The translations under genes and the position numbers were made by a program. This document shows, piece by piece, positions 62,817 to 64,000 of a stretch of 64,000 bases of DNA; position 1 is the first letter of the stretch, and each line of letters begins with the position of its first letter. The notes under the pieces are model-generated. The model saw only the letters and a list, made by a program, of their open reading frames with translations, ran no database searches and was not told the DNA's origin. This DNA comes from Arachis hypogaea. Lineage: Eukaryota; Streptophyta; Magnoliopsida; Fabales; Fabaceae. The stretch is from the NCBI RefSeq assembly GCF_003086295.3, contig NC_092048.1, positions 129,001-193,000 on the forward strand, in the 5' to 3' direction.

Positions 62817-64000
62817 TGTAAACCCCGGTTAAATTAGTAGATAATTAGTTAATAAATTATTTTTTAATAAGGAGGATTAGAAATGTGAATATTATATTAA
62901 ATTAGGATAGAGCTCATCGAAACGAGAATTTTGACACCAATTTCGAAGAAAATGGTCCAAAATTAGACCGAACGGGCCGAACCGGTTGAACCGGACCCGA
63001 ACCGGGCCGTCGGTCCAACCGGACCAACTCATTAAATGAGGCCGAACTCCTTTCTCTCCCTCATTTGGATGCAGCAGCGTGAAACACTTCCAGGGAGGGG
63101 AGAAAGCTTCCGAAACCTTACGGTAATCTTCCGATCCCCGTAACTTCTCTGTCCGAGCTCCGATCGCTGCACCGTTTGCGGCCACGCGTTCACCGCGTCG
63201 AGCTCTACATTTCTACCGGAACAATTTCATAGGTAACTTGTTTAATCACTCTTAGCTTCATCTTCCCCCAATTTTCGAATTTTAAGTGGGAATATTGAAT
63301 TTCTTTGATTTCTGATGTTTTAGGATCCAATTAGCTTGAGAGAAACGTTCACTTTTGCTTATGTAAGCTTGGGTAAGGTGAGGATATGATAATTCTATTT
63401 TAATTTCATTAAATTTGAGCTTTGAGTATTAAATTGGGTATATATGTATTATGAATGTGTATTAGGTTGAAAATAAATAATTGGAGCTTGAAATTGTGAA
63501 TACTGGAACTTGGAGGAAGCGGATTAGTTGAGTTTTGAGGGGCTGTTTTGGTTTTGAATAAATAGCTTTGGTCGTTACGTGGAAATCGGCTAAGGTATGG
63601 TTTAGGTTTCTTGCATTTAATATATAATGTTCTGTGAAAACTTAGGCTAGATGACCATTGGATAAGTTGGAATGCAGGTGTATGTTTAATGTTTAGTAAT
63701 TTATCGATGAATATATTTGGTTGAAGTTTATTGGATAATTAGTTTTTAATTTTGGATGGTGAATGTTGTTATGTTAATTTGGAGAGAATTATGGTTGAAT
63801 GTTATGTTGAATTGAAAAGAATACAGGTTTGGACCCGAACAGGGTGGCAAAGTCCGAGTTTTAGAGGAGATGCTGCCGAAATTTTATAAAAATTAGAGAT
63901 TTTGTTTATATGATTATTTAAAAAGATTTAGATTTAAAGGTTATATGGTTTGATTTTGAGTTATTAAGAAAATGAGCATGTTTTAAGTTTAGTTCATTTG
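62817..64000. mobile_element. LTR retrotransposon end, cut by the window edge
   Basis: It begins TGTAAACCCCGGTTAAATTA and contains CCGAACGGGCCGAACCGGTT and CGAACCGGGCCGTCGGTCCA (about 62970-63020), then a non-coding leader-like region running to the last base (GTTTGGACCCGAACAGGGTG at about 63828). No protein frame was seen, so this is likely an LTR over 1 kb. Whether it is a 5', 3' or solo LTR cannot be told here. Confidence 0.55.

Overview
This is plant nuclear DNA. It is AT-rich, its genes carry GT-AG introns, and it contains LHCA4, an alpha-expansin, a 26S proteasome ATPase, an atypical thioredoxin and a HAK/KUP potassium transporter, separated by many transposable elements. Protein similarity and the look of several repeats (an LTR opening TGTAACACCCTAC, a tRNA-derived SINE, degenerate GGTTCTGAAAACCGG elements) suggest a legume, most likely Arachis (peanut). 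That identification rests on recognition, not on a search.

Genes, left to right: LHCA4 (minus, 2.6-3.5 kb); an unrecognised conserved 401-residue protein (minus, 6.8-8.0 kb); an alpha-expansin (minus, 20.9-21.8 kb); the 26S proteasome ATPase RPT6 (plus, nine coding exons, 31.7-34.7 kb); an atypical thioredoxin of the ACHT type (minus, 38.1-39.0 kb); a small one-helix protein resembling the plant complex I ESSS subunit (minus, 41.5-42.3 kb); a Mpo1/DUF962-like membrane protein (plus, 43.9-44.7 kb); and a full-length HAK/KUP potassium transporter (plus, eight exons, 47.4-50.8 kb). For each spliced gene I set exon boundaries by reading splice sites, and every total is in frame. The genes are unrelated neighbours with no operon-like logic.

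Transposable elements fill most of the rest. Three Mutator-type elements are bounded by perfect 9-bp target duplications: 13122-17375 (4.25 kb, decayed transposase plus an opposite-strand GRF zinc-finger/coiled-coil/membrane-anchor gene), 18156-20040 (1.9 kb) and 36469-36638 (170 bp). A 1.37-kb element at 57785-59152 with inverted repeats of about 280 bp carries a captured, broken piece of GDP-mannose 4,6-dehydratase. Around 4.3-6.3 kb a MITE was split by a hAT-type MITE and truncated by a larger element. A dead Ty3/gypsy element of the Tat/Ogre type (23.1-27.7 kb) is cut by another element's LTR. Copia fragments lie at 1-310, 35.3-37.2 and 61.9-62.2 kb. Tandem copies of a TRIM-like miniature LTR element lie at 51.7-54.8 kb, just after a PIF/Harbinger transposase remnant. 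The window ends inside another LTR.

The most unusual items are the two-gene Mutator element, the gene-capturing element, the tandem TRIM array, a roughly 115-bp sequence shared between the HAK promoter region and 29.3 kb, the oddly placed start of RPT6, and a 7-nucleotide first coding exon in the ESSS-like gene.
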